In this document: in pieces, positions 47,871 to 58,862 of the stretch
Numbering within the stretch: the stretch's first letter is position 1
Layout of the letters: each line of letters begins with the position of its first letter
Notes under the pieces: model-generated
The model's database searches: none
Told to the model about the DNA's origin: nothing
What the model saw: only the letters and a program-made list of their open reading frames with translations
Translations under genes and position numbers: made by a program
NCBI RefSeq assembly: GCF_001949145.1
Contig: NW_019091360.1
Location: forward strand, 2,664,864-2,728,863
DNA length: 64,000 bases
Direction of reading: 5' to 3'
Source: Acanthaster planci
Taxonomy: Eukaryota; Echinodermata; Asteroidea; Valvatida; Acanthasteridae

Positions 47871-50800
47871 AAAACTACAGCTTATGTCCTTAAATTTGTT
47901 GTAATTACCCGTGTGGTAACCTTGTTTTAACTTGTTCTATCAAAATAACAAAACATCAGCGTACTATTGCGTTTTGAGCATTAAGGTGTGTGTTTTAGTT
48001 CTTTTTTCTTATTATGCAAAGGAGATATAATGTAAATTGAAACAGCATGTTCTGCGATTTGAAAAGTATGACTGATGCCGATTCCACATAAGGAATTGAA
48101 AATGCTGTAGATGGAAACATCGTTGATCACATCGAACAGTTATCTCATTTTGGGAGCACAACCAAGACCTTTATACCGTAATTCGCACAATGAATGAATT
48201 CCAGTCCTTTTTCAAATGACTGAGACGCCACAAGCAAACTTTAATTTCTATTTTTGGTGTGTATCAATTTGAGTGTTTTCCAAACGTGCAGTGCCGTTGA
48301 AACATTTACCGACGCGTTTGCACAGGTTCGCAACCACGCATCCGGACAAAACTGACGAGAAAAAGTAGGCCTCCTTTGATGAATATAAAGGTAGCCTGGA
48401 TTTTTTATCCGGATAAAGACAAGGTCGGATTTCAAGACACGTATCTCCGTCTTGATCACGGCCTGCACAGAAATGCCTTCTGCTTGACATCGATTGTGTT
48501 TGGATTGCCCGTTGCCGTGGAAACTTGGCGTAATTTATTGGCTGAACGGGCACCATAAAAGGTACAACAAACAACTTGTGGATTGATGGAAGTACGTGCC
48601 TCGCAATTTCAACGATTTTTCCCCTTAGAATCCAAGGAGGGGCTGCAAGTTTCGGATATAATTTAATACGAAAATGATTAGTGGATTTTGATGAGTTAAC
48701 AAATAGCAACACTAAGGACATGTCGACCAGACTTTATCTGTTGTGATAAATAATGATTTGATTCTGTAAATCCATACAAAATTGACTCGGTCTAATGGGC
48801 AGTCACAAAGTATAGAAGATGAACCAATAGATGTGTACAGTACAAGCAGACATCGGGAGTTAAGCGTACATGTAAATGATAAAATGTGCAGTTATTGGAA
48901 TAGGTTAATCAGGTAAGAGATGGAATGCTCGAAAACATTAATTCTCGTCTGTCACCAAATGAAACTGGTCTGTGCATTGCATGAACGTGGCACTACCATT
49001 ATCTGTGTTTTCTATACAACTTTTTAGTGACTCCCAAATAAATCGAGGAATGTGTCTACATGAAGAAAACCTTTGCATTGGGCCGGTGAGGCTTATGTCT
49101 ATTCAGACATGCCCGCCCGTGTCTTGTCTAGTGTTTGTCCTTGCTTGGTACATGGCGCAGCTGTGCAGGGTTCTCTGAATTCGCATTAAAATTAATCTTT
49201 ATAATTATGAATCTTTATGTGTATGCAAAAAGTGTACTCAACGTGTGACCTTTTGCATGAGCCAGAATTCAGTAGGCAAAGCAGCGAGTCCCATTCTTCC
49301 ACGGTGAACATGGTCCAGAGTAATCTTAGAGTAAAATTTATATAGGGTCTAGTCTGTTTCTACGTCACAAACGTATTTTGATTACCAGTGGGGGTAAAAC
49401 TCTGGCGGGCCATTTCTAAGAAAGCAAAATGGTAATCCACTTATTGTTGAAAAATATTACAAGGCCACATATCAAAGCATCAGATGAATAAAGAATACTA
49501 CCAAGATGCAGCCCTCTTCAAATGTAACTGGGCAAAATGATGTACAGTTTGAGGTAGAATGCGACACTAAAGGTGATATTTCTGCAAACTTGGACCTCCT
49601 GATGGGCAATGGTGAGAGAGGTCGATACGTCGTTCGCGGACCGTGAACTGTTTGAATTTGCTTGTGGAGAGTCAACGCCAGACCACAAACAGCGTTTCAA
49701 ATTATTCATTGCATGCAAATGTTATATCGCCTCTTTGATGAAAATATTGACATTCCTGTAAGCGTATATTGAGTGTCTCGCAAAGGGGAAACCTCTGGGA
49801 AATCGATGTGCACGAAATTGACAAGGTGCAGTGACTTGTTCTGAATGCACAGGTAAAAAACTGAACGGCCGTTACGTATAGGCAAAGCTTTCCAACATAA
49901 ACGGCCAGGTGAATTTCTGCTATAATCACATTCTTATTGATTTTATAAATCACTTCGTTCCATAGCAAAGCATAAATGCAGGTGTTCTGAACAACTCAAA
50001 TAGGCTCATTAAAAACATTAACATGTAGACTGTGAGGATAGCAGTCCTCATGCAGGAAGAAATTTCTCATTTTTGACACAGAGTTATAAGATTTGCCACC
50101 AAGGTTTCGCGCTCGAAATTTCATCTTCGAGAAGATGAGAAAACGCATCAGGTTATTACGTAGCTACGGGAAAGGTTACTTTCAACACAACTTTGTCCGG
50201 TCGCAAATTAAAACGACGTATGATAATGACACATCGAGTTTTAACGCGACTTGTTTGTGGGATCAGATCTGTGCAACGCTGTAAAAGCAAATCGCAACAT
50301 CGATTATTATTAAGGTACATTGTAGGTACATGTACATTAGGGTTCTATAGTGTTGCAGCGTAAATTCAAATCTGAGTTCATAGACCCGTACCTACTTCGA
50401 CAACAAATATAACTACCCATTTTCCTTCTAAACATCTTTTTCTTAGGTCTACATTATTTTGACGAGAACTGGCTGGGCATACTCGCGCGTGGCGCGTACT
50501 GTGAGGTGGCGAACCGTTCAGCCGGTACTTTTGCCGTTTCGGAATTAACAGTGATCTCCAAGACTGGATAGGAAACGGCGCCCTCCATCTTCAAAGTGTA
50601 CACACACACACGTTTCATCGGTGAGGGTTTGAAACTTTGAAATGCAGTCGTCATACCAGACTGGCGCGCGCACGTCACATTATGCTTCGCACGGGGAAAT
50701 TAGTCTCGCTGAGGAATTTGTGGCTGCAATTCTTATCCCTATTTTTAAAGGAAAACTGTTGAAAATAGTTTGGACTTGCGCAGCCGTTGGATGTCCGCTT

Positions 50801-50929
50801 TCAAGGAGATCAACAGGGAATTAAGATAAAAGGTTGGATCTACTGTAAGTGTATCTCTATGTATTTTGGGCGCAGACCAAGCTCTACACAACAGAAGCCG
50901 TAGTTTCGGCCCCAAGACATTATCCGCCC

Positions 50930-51400
50930 TGAGTTGAAGTGCACCCTCACCGGCGAAAGAATGACAGGCTGTTACGAAGTTTTCCTACTAGTTTCTTGCA
51001 CGCGTTATTCGTGCACGCGAAGGCCATCTGGTTCGTAAGGTACTTCGTCACAAAGGCGGACGCGCCACGATTTGCAGGCTCTAATTGGACAATCGCTGAA
51101 TTTGCGCGCTAACTTCCGGTTCCAGGGTTCCGGTTATCCTGGAATTCCATGTAAACGGCGATCAATGCATGTAACCCTATGTGCAGTGCAGTGGGCGTGG
51201 TTTGAACTGAATTGACGTCACACTTACGAACAGGATAAGAATATAATATCAAATCAGTGCTCTGAAATATGTTAAAAAATATACATTAAACATATTACAT
51301 AAACATAATGCATTAAAATATACATTAAAAATATATTCGTTGCGCGTACTCAGCGTGTTCTGCGTCAAACGCGCATAAACTTGCGCGTGTATGTGGTTAG
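50930..51400 (+). repeat. Dispersed repeat family R1, copy 3
   Basis: The left end (GAGTTGAAGTGCACCCTCACCGG) matches 30812-30836, the centre matches 47.7 kb, and the GCGTCAAACGCGC part (51362-51374) matches copy 1. The far-side block CGCGCCCTCTTTTGTTCGG is at 52298-52316, beyond an inserted inverted-repeat element. So this copy also appears split by an insertion. Confidence 0.65.
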
Positions 51401-51405
51401 TTCGT

Positions 51406-52281
51406 ACCATTGATCTCCAACTGGATTGGACATCGTGCATTGTTTGTGCACAAAATCGCGGCCGAACAATGGCGGCGGCTTCAGGAGGGTGGTGTGATGC
51501 TGTATGCTGTGCATTTCTGGTCAACATGACCTTTTTCTCATAGGATGATGGCTAAGTTGTTAAATGTAAATCTTTAAGTCATGTTGTGAATTCAACTTTT
51601 TAAGTTGATTAATAAGTGTCTGTTTGAAAACGGCAGGAAGTTAGTTTGGTCGCTCATTTCAAGCTGCGCTCACTTTGTTCTCACAGAAAAGATTCTCACA
51701 TTTTCGTATCCGCATGTCGGTTTTCAATACAATTTACTCAATATATGAATGAATTTTATTTAGTAAAATTTTTCCTGAGAGTGTGAAAAATTACAATCAT
51801 TTTATTGATGATTATTTCAGTGTTGGCTCATCGAAACCAGACGGAAAAATAAATGGAGAGTTAGGATATCATATTTACTGACAAAACCTATTGCATGTCC
51901 TGGCGGAATTCTCAAAGTTTTACACACTGAACAAATCACAATTGAACCGACCCAATGTGAAAATATTGCTAAAGTGAGACCGTAGACAATAGATGTAAAA
52001 AAGGAATTAAAAACAAACACACACTAAAACAGGTTAACATTGTCGCTTTCGAGTGGGTTAATTAATTATAAGAAAATGGTCAGTTATTTCCTGAAATGGT
52101 ATTCTTGCATTTTCTGTTTATTTTTTGGCTTGATTTTGGGAGGGAGGCCGAGGGCTTAGCCATTATCCCATGAGAAAAAGGTTATGTTGACCAGAAATGC
52201 ACAGTATACAGCATCACATTTTTTTATCCTCCTGAAGCGCCGCCATTGTTCGGCCCTGCATTTTGTGATGAGATCGATGGT
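51406..52281. mobile_element. Inverted-repeat element with 130-150-bp arms
   Basis: Arms at 51406-51556 and 52155-52281 are reverse complements with modest divergence. They share ACCAT(T/C)GATCTC, GGCCGAACAATGGCGGCG, TGCATTTCTGGTCAACAT and ACCTTTTTCTCAT. The 600-bp centre is AT-rich without a transposase. A clear target duplication was not found, so the exact ends are tentative. Confidence 0.7.
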
Positions 52282-52957
52282 GAGTACCCAAAACGCGCCC
52301 TCTTTTGTTCGGCTCGGAGAGGATACCGGTCACGTGATGGGCGCTCGATTAATAGGAATCATTAAAGTGCATAGGGCGTTTATGAATAATTGTTTAATAT
52401 TTCTTTAGGTGTGAGTTGTGATAGGCGACACTTGCTAAATGAATTTAGATTAAGTTGTACTCTTTTCAAAGCTATTTCAAAAATATTTGCTTGAAAATGG
52501 TCACGCCCCGTACTACAAAGTACAAGATACAAGATGTAGAGCCTACCATACTGTTTCTAAAACACCCGGTTACAGTTAACTTACATTAGGCAATAAGAAT
52601 CTTACACGAGCCTTATTAAGATCCCATTTGATGCTGTAATACCACCAACAAATTCTCTGTTAATGTGAATTTTTTTTACGATTCTATAACGAACTTTTAC
52701 GTTGTCTTCATCTTCTCATATACGCACAGTATCGAAGGGCACTCTTTGATACAGAAAAAAAACTAAGTTTTGACTATCGGGGGCGCACTTCTTCATGACA
52801 GACTCGTACACGTGTGTGCCCCACGCAGTGCATGCTGTATGTGGACAGTGCTAGTGCAGTGCAAATTGCTTTGTGTTTTGTAGAAATCGAGGTTGGAAGT
52901 TCAGTTTGGGGTAATCACAGGTTTTTTTCTGGGTGGAAAGACATCAGAATCGCTAAG

Positions 52958-55900
52958 ATGGCCAGACCATGGAAGGAGGAAAAGAGGCAGATCCGTGTTG
53001 TGACGTTGAATTGCTGGTAAGATCATGAACTCGTTGAAGTGGTCGGTCTGAGCTGCGCGATCTGTGTGATTTTGCATACGAATTCAACGTTGTATGGTCA
53101 CTTCGTTTACCTACTTGAAGTTCCAGAACTGTACATTAGTACCATTGTAATCGTCATTTGATAAGCTTTCCAATGACACAAAATTTATTGGTTGATTCCT
53201 GAAAAATGCAAAAGGTGTTAGACTCCCTACATGATGAAGGGCAGACGTGCAGTCCATCCAAGTCCACTGTTCATACATTGGGCCTGCACAGTGTGCACGT
53301 GTATGCTGGTGACTGTTTCCTGAATGTTGCACCTTCCAGCAATAGCCATGGCCAAATCAGGGTACCAGTTCATGGTCAGATACACTCGGTTGATTCCAAA
53401 ATACGTAAGAAATTATGCATGCACCTTTACTTAAATAAGCCCTACAAATAGAGACTAAGAAATATACTGCCTTTGTTTTGGAGAATGTTTCTGCCTGTCT
53501 CCCCCCCCCAAAAAAAGTGCTAAGTTCCTTATGCTCACTTCCAGGTGGAGGGTGTTAGTATTCAGGGCATTTCTAGCCGTTATTTTTCATTTCATTTCCA
53601 GACAATGCCCCCCCCCCAAAAAAAAAATGGTGAAAATTATTCTGCCTGGAATTTTTGCTGATGGTGACTGAGTTTAAAGCTCTATTGATACTGACTGCTT
53701 TTCAATAGGGGCTTGATGTATGTTAGCAGTCACCGTGAGAAACGAATTGGATGTCTTGGAGATGAGCTAGCTAAAGGATGCTATGATGTGGTTACATTAC
53801 AAGAGGTGAGATATCAAAACCCTTTGGGACATATCATTTTGCCAAAACAACAAACCTGAAAAAGAGGCAAGATATCGCAATGAACTTTCTAAATATTGAA
53901 ACACTACAAAATGACTCTCCAAAGTCATCGGAACAAACTCTGCACGATTTTTCCTCCGGCAATCTCAGATTTTGAAATGCTGTGACACCCTGCCACTGAG
54001 GGATATTTGCCTGATAGCAGGTCCTGCATGGCAGCCAAGTTCAAGTTCATTACACGATTTACTTCCAAGGACTTCTCAGACTTTTTGTGTTTGCCAGTCA
54101 GTCATCCTCTGGCAGTGACTCAGGGCAGGTGTGGTAGTTTAACCCTTTGAGCGTCTCTCTGTATGCCTCCAACACAAGCTGATTGGAAGTGCACTGTTTT
54201 CTAATTGTACAATTGAAAATTCATCGAGAATAAACTTTGTAAAGTAGTCTGGATAGTAGAAAAACATCTGTGTTGGTACGTAAAAACAGTCAGTGTGCCA
54301 TCCAAATTTTAAAACTGTGCAGTTGTTTCTTGGCCTTGTGTCGCAGGTCTCAAATGTAACACTAAAAGTATAGCACTAAACAAAAACCAACAAACAAAAT
54401 TAAGATCATAAGGAAACAAATAAATCAAGTAAATGAATCATTTCCATGAAAGTGGTGCTGATGAAATTACCAAAAGACACTTCTACATACTGTAACGGGT
54501 ATACGGGACTTGACCTGCATTGGGACTAACAAATCCCTAAAATTAACCCACCAGGATCAACCTGGAGGAATCGGTGATGCTTTCTGAGCTACCTTTTTCA
54601 CCCACAGCAGTGATGATGTCGCCACACACTTGTTAAGAGGACAGGTCTTCACGTGAAAGCCCGGTAGACTTCATGGATGGGAAAGCGGGAAGGGAGGGGT
54701 AGGATGCTTGGTGCACAACGCGAGGGGAAAAGTTGGAATTGAGCAGTTGGAACAATCTGTGTCTGTCCTAAAGTCTGATCCTAAACCTTTATTCTGAGGC
54801 GGAAACCCTAAGACAGACAATTCACAAGACTGTGGAGAAATATTTCTAGAAATCTCAATAATGCTTCTGATTTATTTACATCCAAAATCATCCTTCAAGT
54901 TCAGGGGATTCTTCTTTGTCAGGTGAGGTGAATTCCGCTTGCATACGCTCCTTTGTTTATTCTAAGCCTCAGGATTATTGCTGCGACTGCGCGTGTAGCC
55001 ATTAAGACTGGTAGCCAGTCTACTGTCTGTACGTGGCCATGTTCACTACACGGCCATCAGTACAATTATTATAAACCTCAATTCTTCAGGCCTCTTCGTG
55101 TCTCTACTTGGCCCATTACTGCTTTTCGTCTGTTTCCCTATCATCATAACCCTTCTTTCTAGTTCGTCATCGTCTTCCTGCTTCTTCCTGGTGCCGGATC
55201 GCTTCTTCCCACAGGGCTGAACAGAGATGCAGGCTCACCTTTTATAGATTTTCGGCAGGGCTGAAAACTGCACGCGTATGTTGATAGGCTAAAAGTGCGC
55301 GCCGCAGGTATGCAAATGAAGTCACCCCACCGAAAGCGCTGAGTACATGAACATGCATTTGTTAACTTGTGTGTAAAATGTTAGGCACGCATATACAATG
55401 GGCAAATTCAATGACACTGAGCATGTAATACGAGTAATCTAAAAGAAACAACACATTAAATAGCACAAGAGTTAAAATGGACGGCTTCTACACATTATGA
55501 TGGAATTATTCTGTAAACAGTTGGCATTCTTGGTACATGTAAGTTTGTGCGGCTGATAATGTTTGACTTGTCCACTGAAAAATCACTGAAATTACACGTT
55601 CCACTTCGTTCCTGTCAAACACACAGCAATGATTCCTGCCAACTTGGGATGAATAAAGAAAAGTGCATTTTTGTCACAATACTTTAGAGTGATTTATGTC
55701 TTATTCTGATTTTTTTGGCCCATAGATTTGGATGGAGAAAGATTACAAACAGATATGCGACAAGGCAAAAGATGTTCTGCCCTACCATCATTATTTCCAT
55801 AGGTGAGGCAGTCACATTAGCGTATACATCAGCCATGTAAAGACTGTGAATACATACCTAAGACAGCAACCGAAAAACTCGTAAGAACTTTGCTGGATTA

Positions 55901-58862
55901 CTGGTTTCTATATTGGCACATTGAGTAAATGACTTTAACTTGGACCTGACGTCTGTGACTGTTTCAAACTCCTGAGATACTTGGACAGGAGATTTTGAAG
56001 GCTTAAACAAAAACTTCATTAACTAAACTGAAGGATTTGGTTTATTTTCCAGCGGATTTCTCGGAAGTGGCATGTGCATCCTTTCCAAGTGGCCCATAGT
56101 AGACACACTGTTTCATGGCTACTCACTGAACAGCTATGCCTATCGCATTCTGGAAGGAGACTGGTTTGGGGGCAAAGGAGTCGGACTGTGCGTGATTCAA
56201 GTGGACGATTTCACCGTCAACGTCTACACGACCCATGTGAGTCTCTGAGACTCAAAAATGTGGTCCAATCAGGGCATTGAAAGTGAACCTACAGGCGGAG
56301 GGTTCTTGTCCATGATTAGGGTGTGATGCTAGCCTTAGGCCCTGAGTGAAAAATTGATAGGGGTACCAGGGAACCTGTGTCAGAGGGTATAGTTTGGCTG
56401 TTAAAGGCTAGCTGTCAACTATTCATGCGTCATTAACTTTTAGGGCAAAATAGCACCTGTCATCTGCCCAACTGGGGGGGGGGACTTGTTGAACCCTTGA
56501 CCAACCCTCAACTTCACCCATGTTGAAAGTGAATCAAGCAACTACAATACATATCGTATTTTGTACCATATTTTGCAAGCTGGTCAACAATTATTTGCAA
56601 AAGATACTGTTATCATATTATAGCTTTGAAGTAACCATGACTGCGGGCATTATTGGATATTAAGTTAAAAATGCATGTGTGCCTTGTGTCGAAGAAAGTC
56701 TAAAAAGTCAATCAAAATAATGATTTGGAAAAGATGTAAAAAACCATAAAAGACTGTATGTCATATTTGTAAGAGTTATTGTAAAATCAATGGTTTCTAT
56801 ATGTAAAATGTAATTGTTTTCTTTTCCTCATTTAGAACACAGCGATGTACGCACCCTCCAATGTCTTTTCGGCAGATGAGCACTTTACTCATCGTCTCCT
56901 GCAAGGCTACGAGCTCAGCAAGTTTGTGCGATTTACGGGCACCAACAGTGACCTGAACGTGGTGACCGGCGACTTCAACACGGAGGATAACTCCTTGGGG
57001 TTGAAGGTCGCTAGGGTCAATGCAGACCTCCAAGATGCTTGGCTGGATCGTCCAAATCAGTGCAAGGTACGGCTGTGTTCAAATTATTCGGCTATGACTA
57101 ATGATAACACACGTCTAAATTACATGTGGTTGTCATGGGTGCAAGTTTTTTTTTTGCACATCGCATAGTTAATATCAGTGTGTTACACTCAATGCAAAGG
57201 TCATAGGTTAAATAGATTAAACTTAATCAAGAAAGCCATTTGTAGGTGGAACTTTCGGCATACATGGACATACAACCTTGGCATTGTATGTATTCACAGA
57301 AGTCTGATCAGTTTTGTCAAGTCTGTCTGCCTCGAGCAGAAGCATCCCCTCATCAGTTTAACAGAGCCGGTTGGTTGAGAGTGTTAATTTACCTGGTAGC
57401 AACGCGACCATAACGCATGCATTTCATAGTCGTTATTGCACTGGCGAAGTGCAATTCTGACCAAAGGAGCCAGTGTTGCTAGGAAAATTGTGCCCCCTCT
57501 TGGTCCAGCTCAGGGCTCATTACGATGAGTTTGAATAAAGATATATGTGGTCGGGACTTTCAGTAAATTAATTCATGAGAGGGATCTGGTCACTGGCAAT
57601 AAATTCTGTCCTTGCCTGATATGAAAAGTATGACAAGTTGTGGCTTTCAGTGTCGACCGGAGCTGGTAAAGATGTACTGTCTCCGGTCTGTTTTTAATAA
57701 CTTTCTTGATTATTTTCGTTCAGTACAATCCACAGAATCACTTCCATGGAGGTTTCTTTTGGAATTCTTTCCTCTCTCAGGATGAGCCATGCTGTACAGT
57801 AGAAGCCCCCGATAATTGCTACACGTCGACGAAGACCAGATTCTATCCTCAGCACCCGGGCATGCGTATTGACTACATCTTGTACAATGCCAAGCCGAGA
57901 TCATGTTGCGTGACCTGCCGGGACTGCAGACTGACCTTCAAGAAAATCCCAGGAACGGACATCAACTACTCGGACCATGACGGAGTCGAGGCACTCTTCG
58001 AACTTGAAAAGGGACGAGGTGAGTCCTCCTTTTTTAAAATTTTAGAGATTTTGCTGCAACTCAAAGGGTCGAGGCTATGAAGTTTCCCGAGACACACATT
58101 TGTAGCAACCTTAAACTCTTCTTTCCATGTCTGAAAACTGCTTGACATTTCTTTGGGGTTGAGAGTATTTAAAAATGCACTGTTTAAAACATTGAAAACT
58201 GTCAATGCTTTTCCAGACAACAGAGGGCGCTGTTGCCGTGACGTCATTCAGGGAAGACACAGTTCAGATTATCGGCTTTTGTGTTCCAGTTTTGAACCCC
58301 AAATTTGCTCATTCTTGCATATTGGGGGTATCCATTTCAATGCAATAGCGAATTTTCCCACTGAATGGCATCATTTGCTCATGAGCATGGAAATTTGCAT
58401 CAGCTTAAAAACAAAAAGAAAGGCTTTGAAACATTTAATTTGAATAGGTTGACAGGATGACGTTATTACCACACAGCAAATTGTTGTTTTGCCCCAACAG
58501 ATGACCAAGTTCTAGAACCTTCAGACGAGGAGGGCCGTCTTGGTGTCCTATTGGAAATGCTTCCATACCTCAGTGATTCCATCCAAAAGATCACACGGCA
58601 GCGCTTCTGCTACCTCCTGGTTTCCCTCCTATTTTTCCTCTTACTGGCATCTCTCTGGCTGAGTGGTGCATTCCACTGGCAGACCAGCGTTTACGCTCGT
58701 TGCGGGGCGCTCGTCGCGCTGTTGGCCCTTGTCGTGTTGGGGCTGGCAGCACTATGTATCGGTGTTTCCGTCAAGACGACGGAGTTGAACCAGTTGATTG
58801 GCAGGAAGAGGGAAATAACATTGAATGTGAGACGGTTAGAATCTCAGCTTAAAAACAAGTAA
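52958..58862 (+). CDS. SMPD2: SMPD2, neutral sphingomyelinase (sphingomyelin phosphodiesterase 2), complete
   Basis: Seven exons: 52958-53016, 53709-53805, 55726-55802, 56053-56236, 56836-57066, 57781-58018 and 58501-58862, joined in frame to 415 residues (human 423). The enzyme hydrolyses sphingomyelin-type phospholipids at membranes and belongs to the Mg2+-dependent DNase I-like exo-endonuclease-phosphatase fold. Visible motifs are TLNCWG at the N-terminus, VTLQE with the metal-binding Glu, GDWFGGKGVGL, TGDFNTED, IDYILY and the catalytic SDHDG with its His. Two C-terminal membrane helices in exon 7 (FCYLLVSLLFFLLL and ALVALLALVVLGLAAL) match the family plan. In-frame upstream Met codons exist, but the 52958 start aligns with homologues. 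An alternative exon 6 acceptor at 57724 would add 19 residues. The gene is tail-to-tail with PSMD13. Confidence 0.93.
53806..55725 (+). other. SMPD2 intron 2
   Basis: At 1.9 kb this is the largest intron of the gene. C-runs occur just before exon 2 (53503 and 53613). The intron itself has no recognisable exon. A CT-rich open stretch at 54953-55162 has no family. Confidence 0.5.
58160..58310 (+). repeat. Dispersed repeat family R2, copy 2
   Basis: It lies in SMPD2 intron 6 and carries the same ordered blocks as 32130-32290 (AACATTGAAAAC, AGAGGGCGCTGTTGCCGTGA, GTCAT, TTTTGAACC). Confidence 0.5.

Larger units (their letters stand above)
47426..52957. other. Intergenic between GPR22-like and SMPD2 genes, repeat-rich
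   Basis: It contains two copies of repeat family R1, an inverted-repeat element and otherwise AT-rich DNA. A 157-codon minus-strand frame (48248-48721) has no recognisable family. No poly(A) signal for the receptor gene was confidently placed. The SMPD2 promoter should lie near the right end. Confidence 0.4.

Noticed and set aside
48248-48721. 157-codon minus-strand frame between the receptor and SMPD2
   Set aside because: No recognisable domain and repeat-like surroundings; length alone is not convincing in this base composition.
52832-52957. Upstream in-frame Met start for SMPD2
   Set aside because: It would add about 42 residues absent from homologues; the ATG at 52958 aligns with the family start.
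54137-54160. Second TTAA-type element end (TTTAACCCTTTGAGCG)
   Set aside because: No matching inverted end or second TTAA-bounded terminus was found within a reasonable distance.
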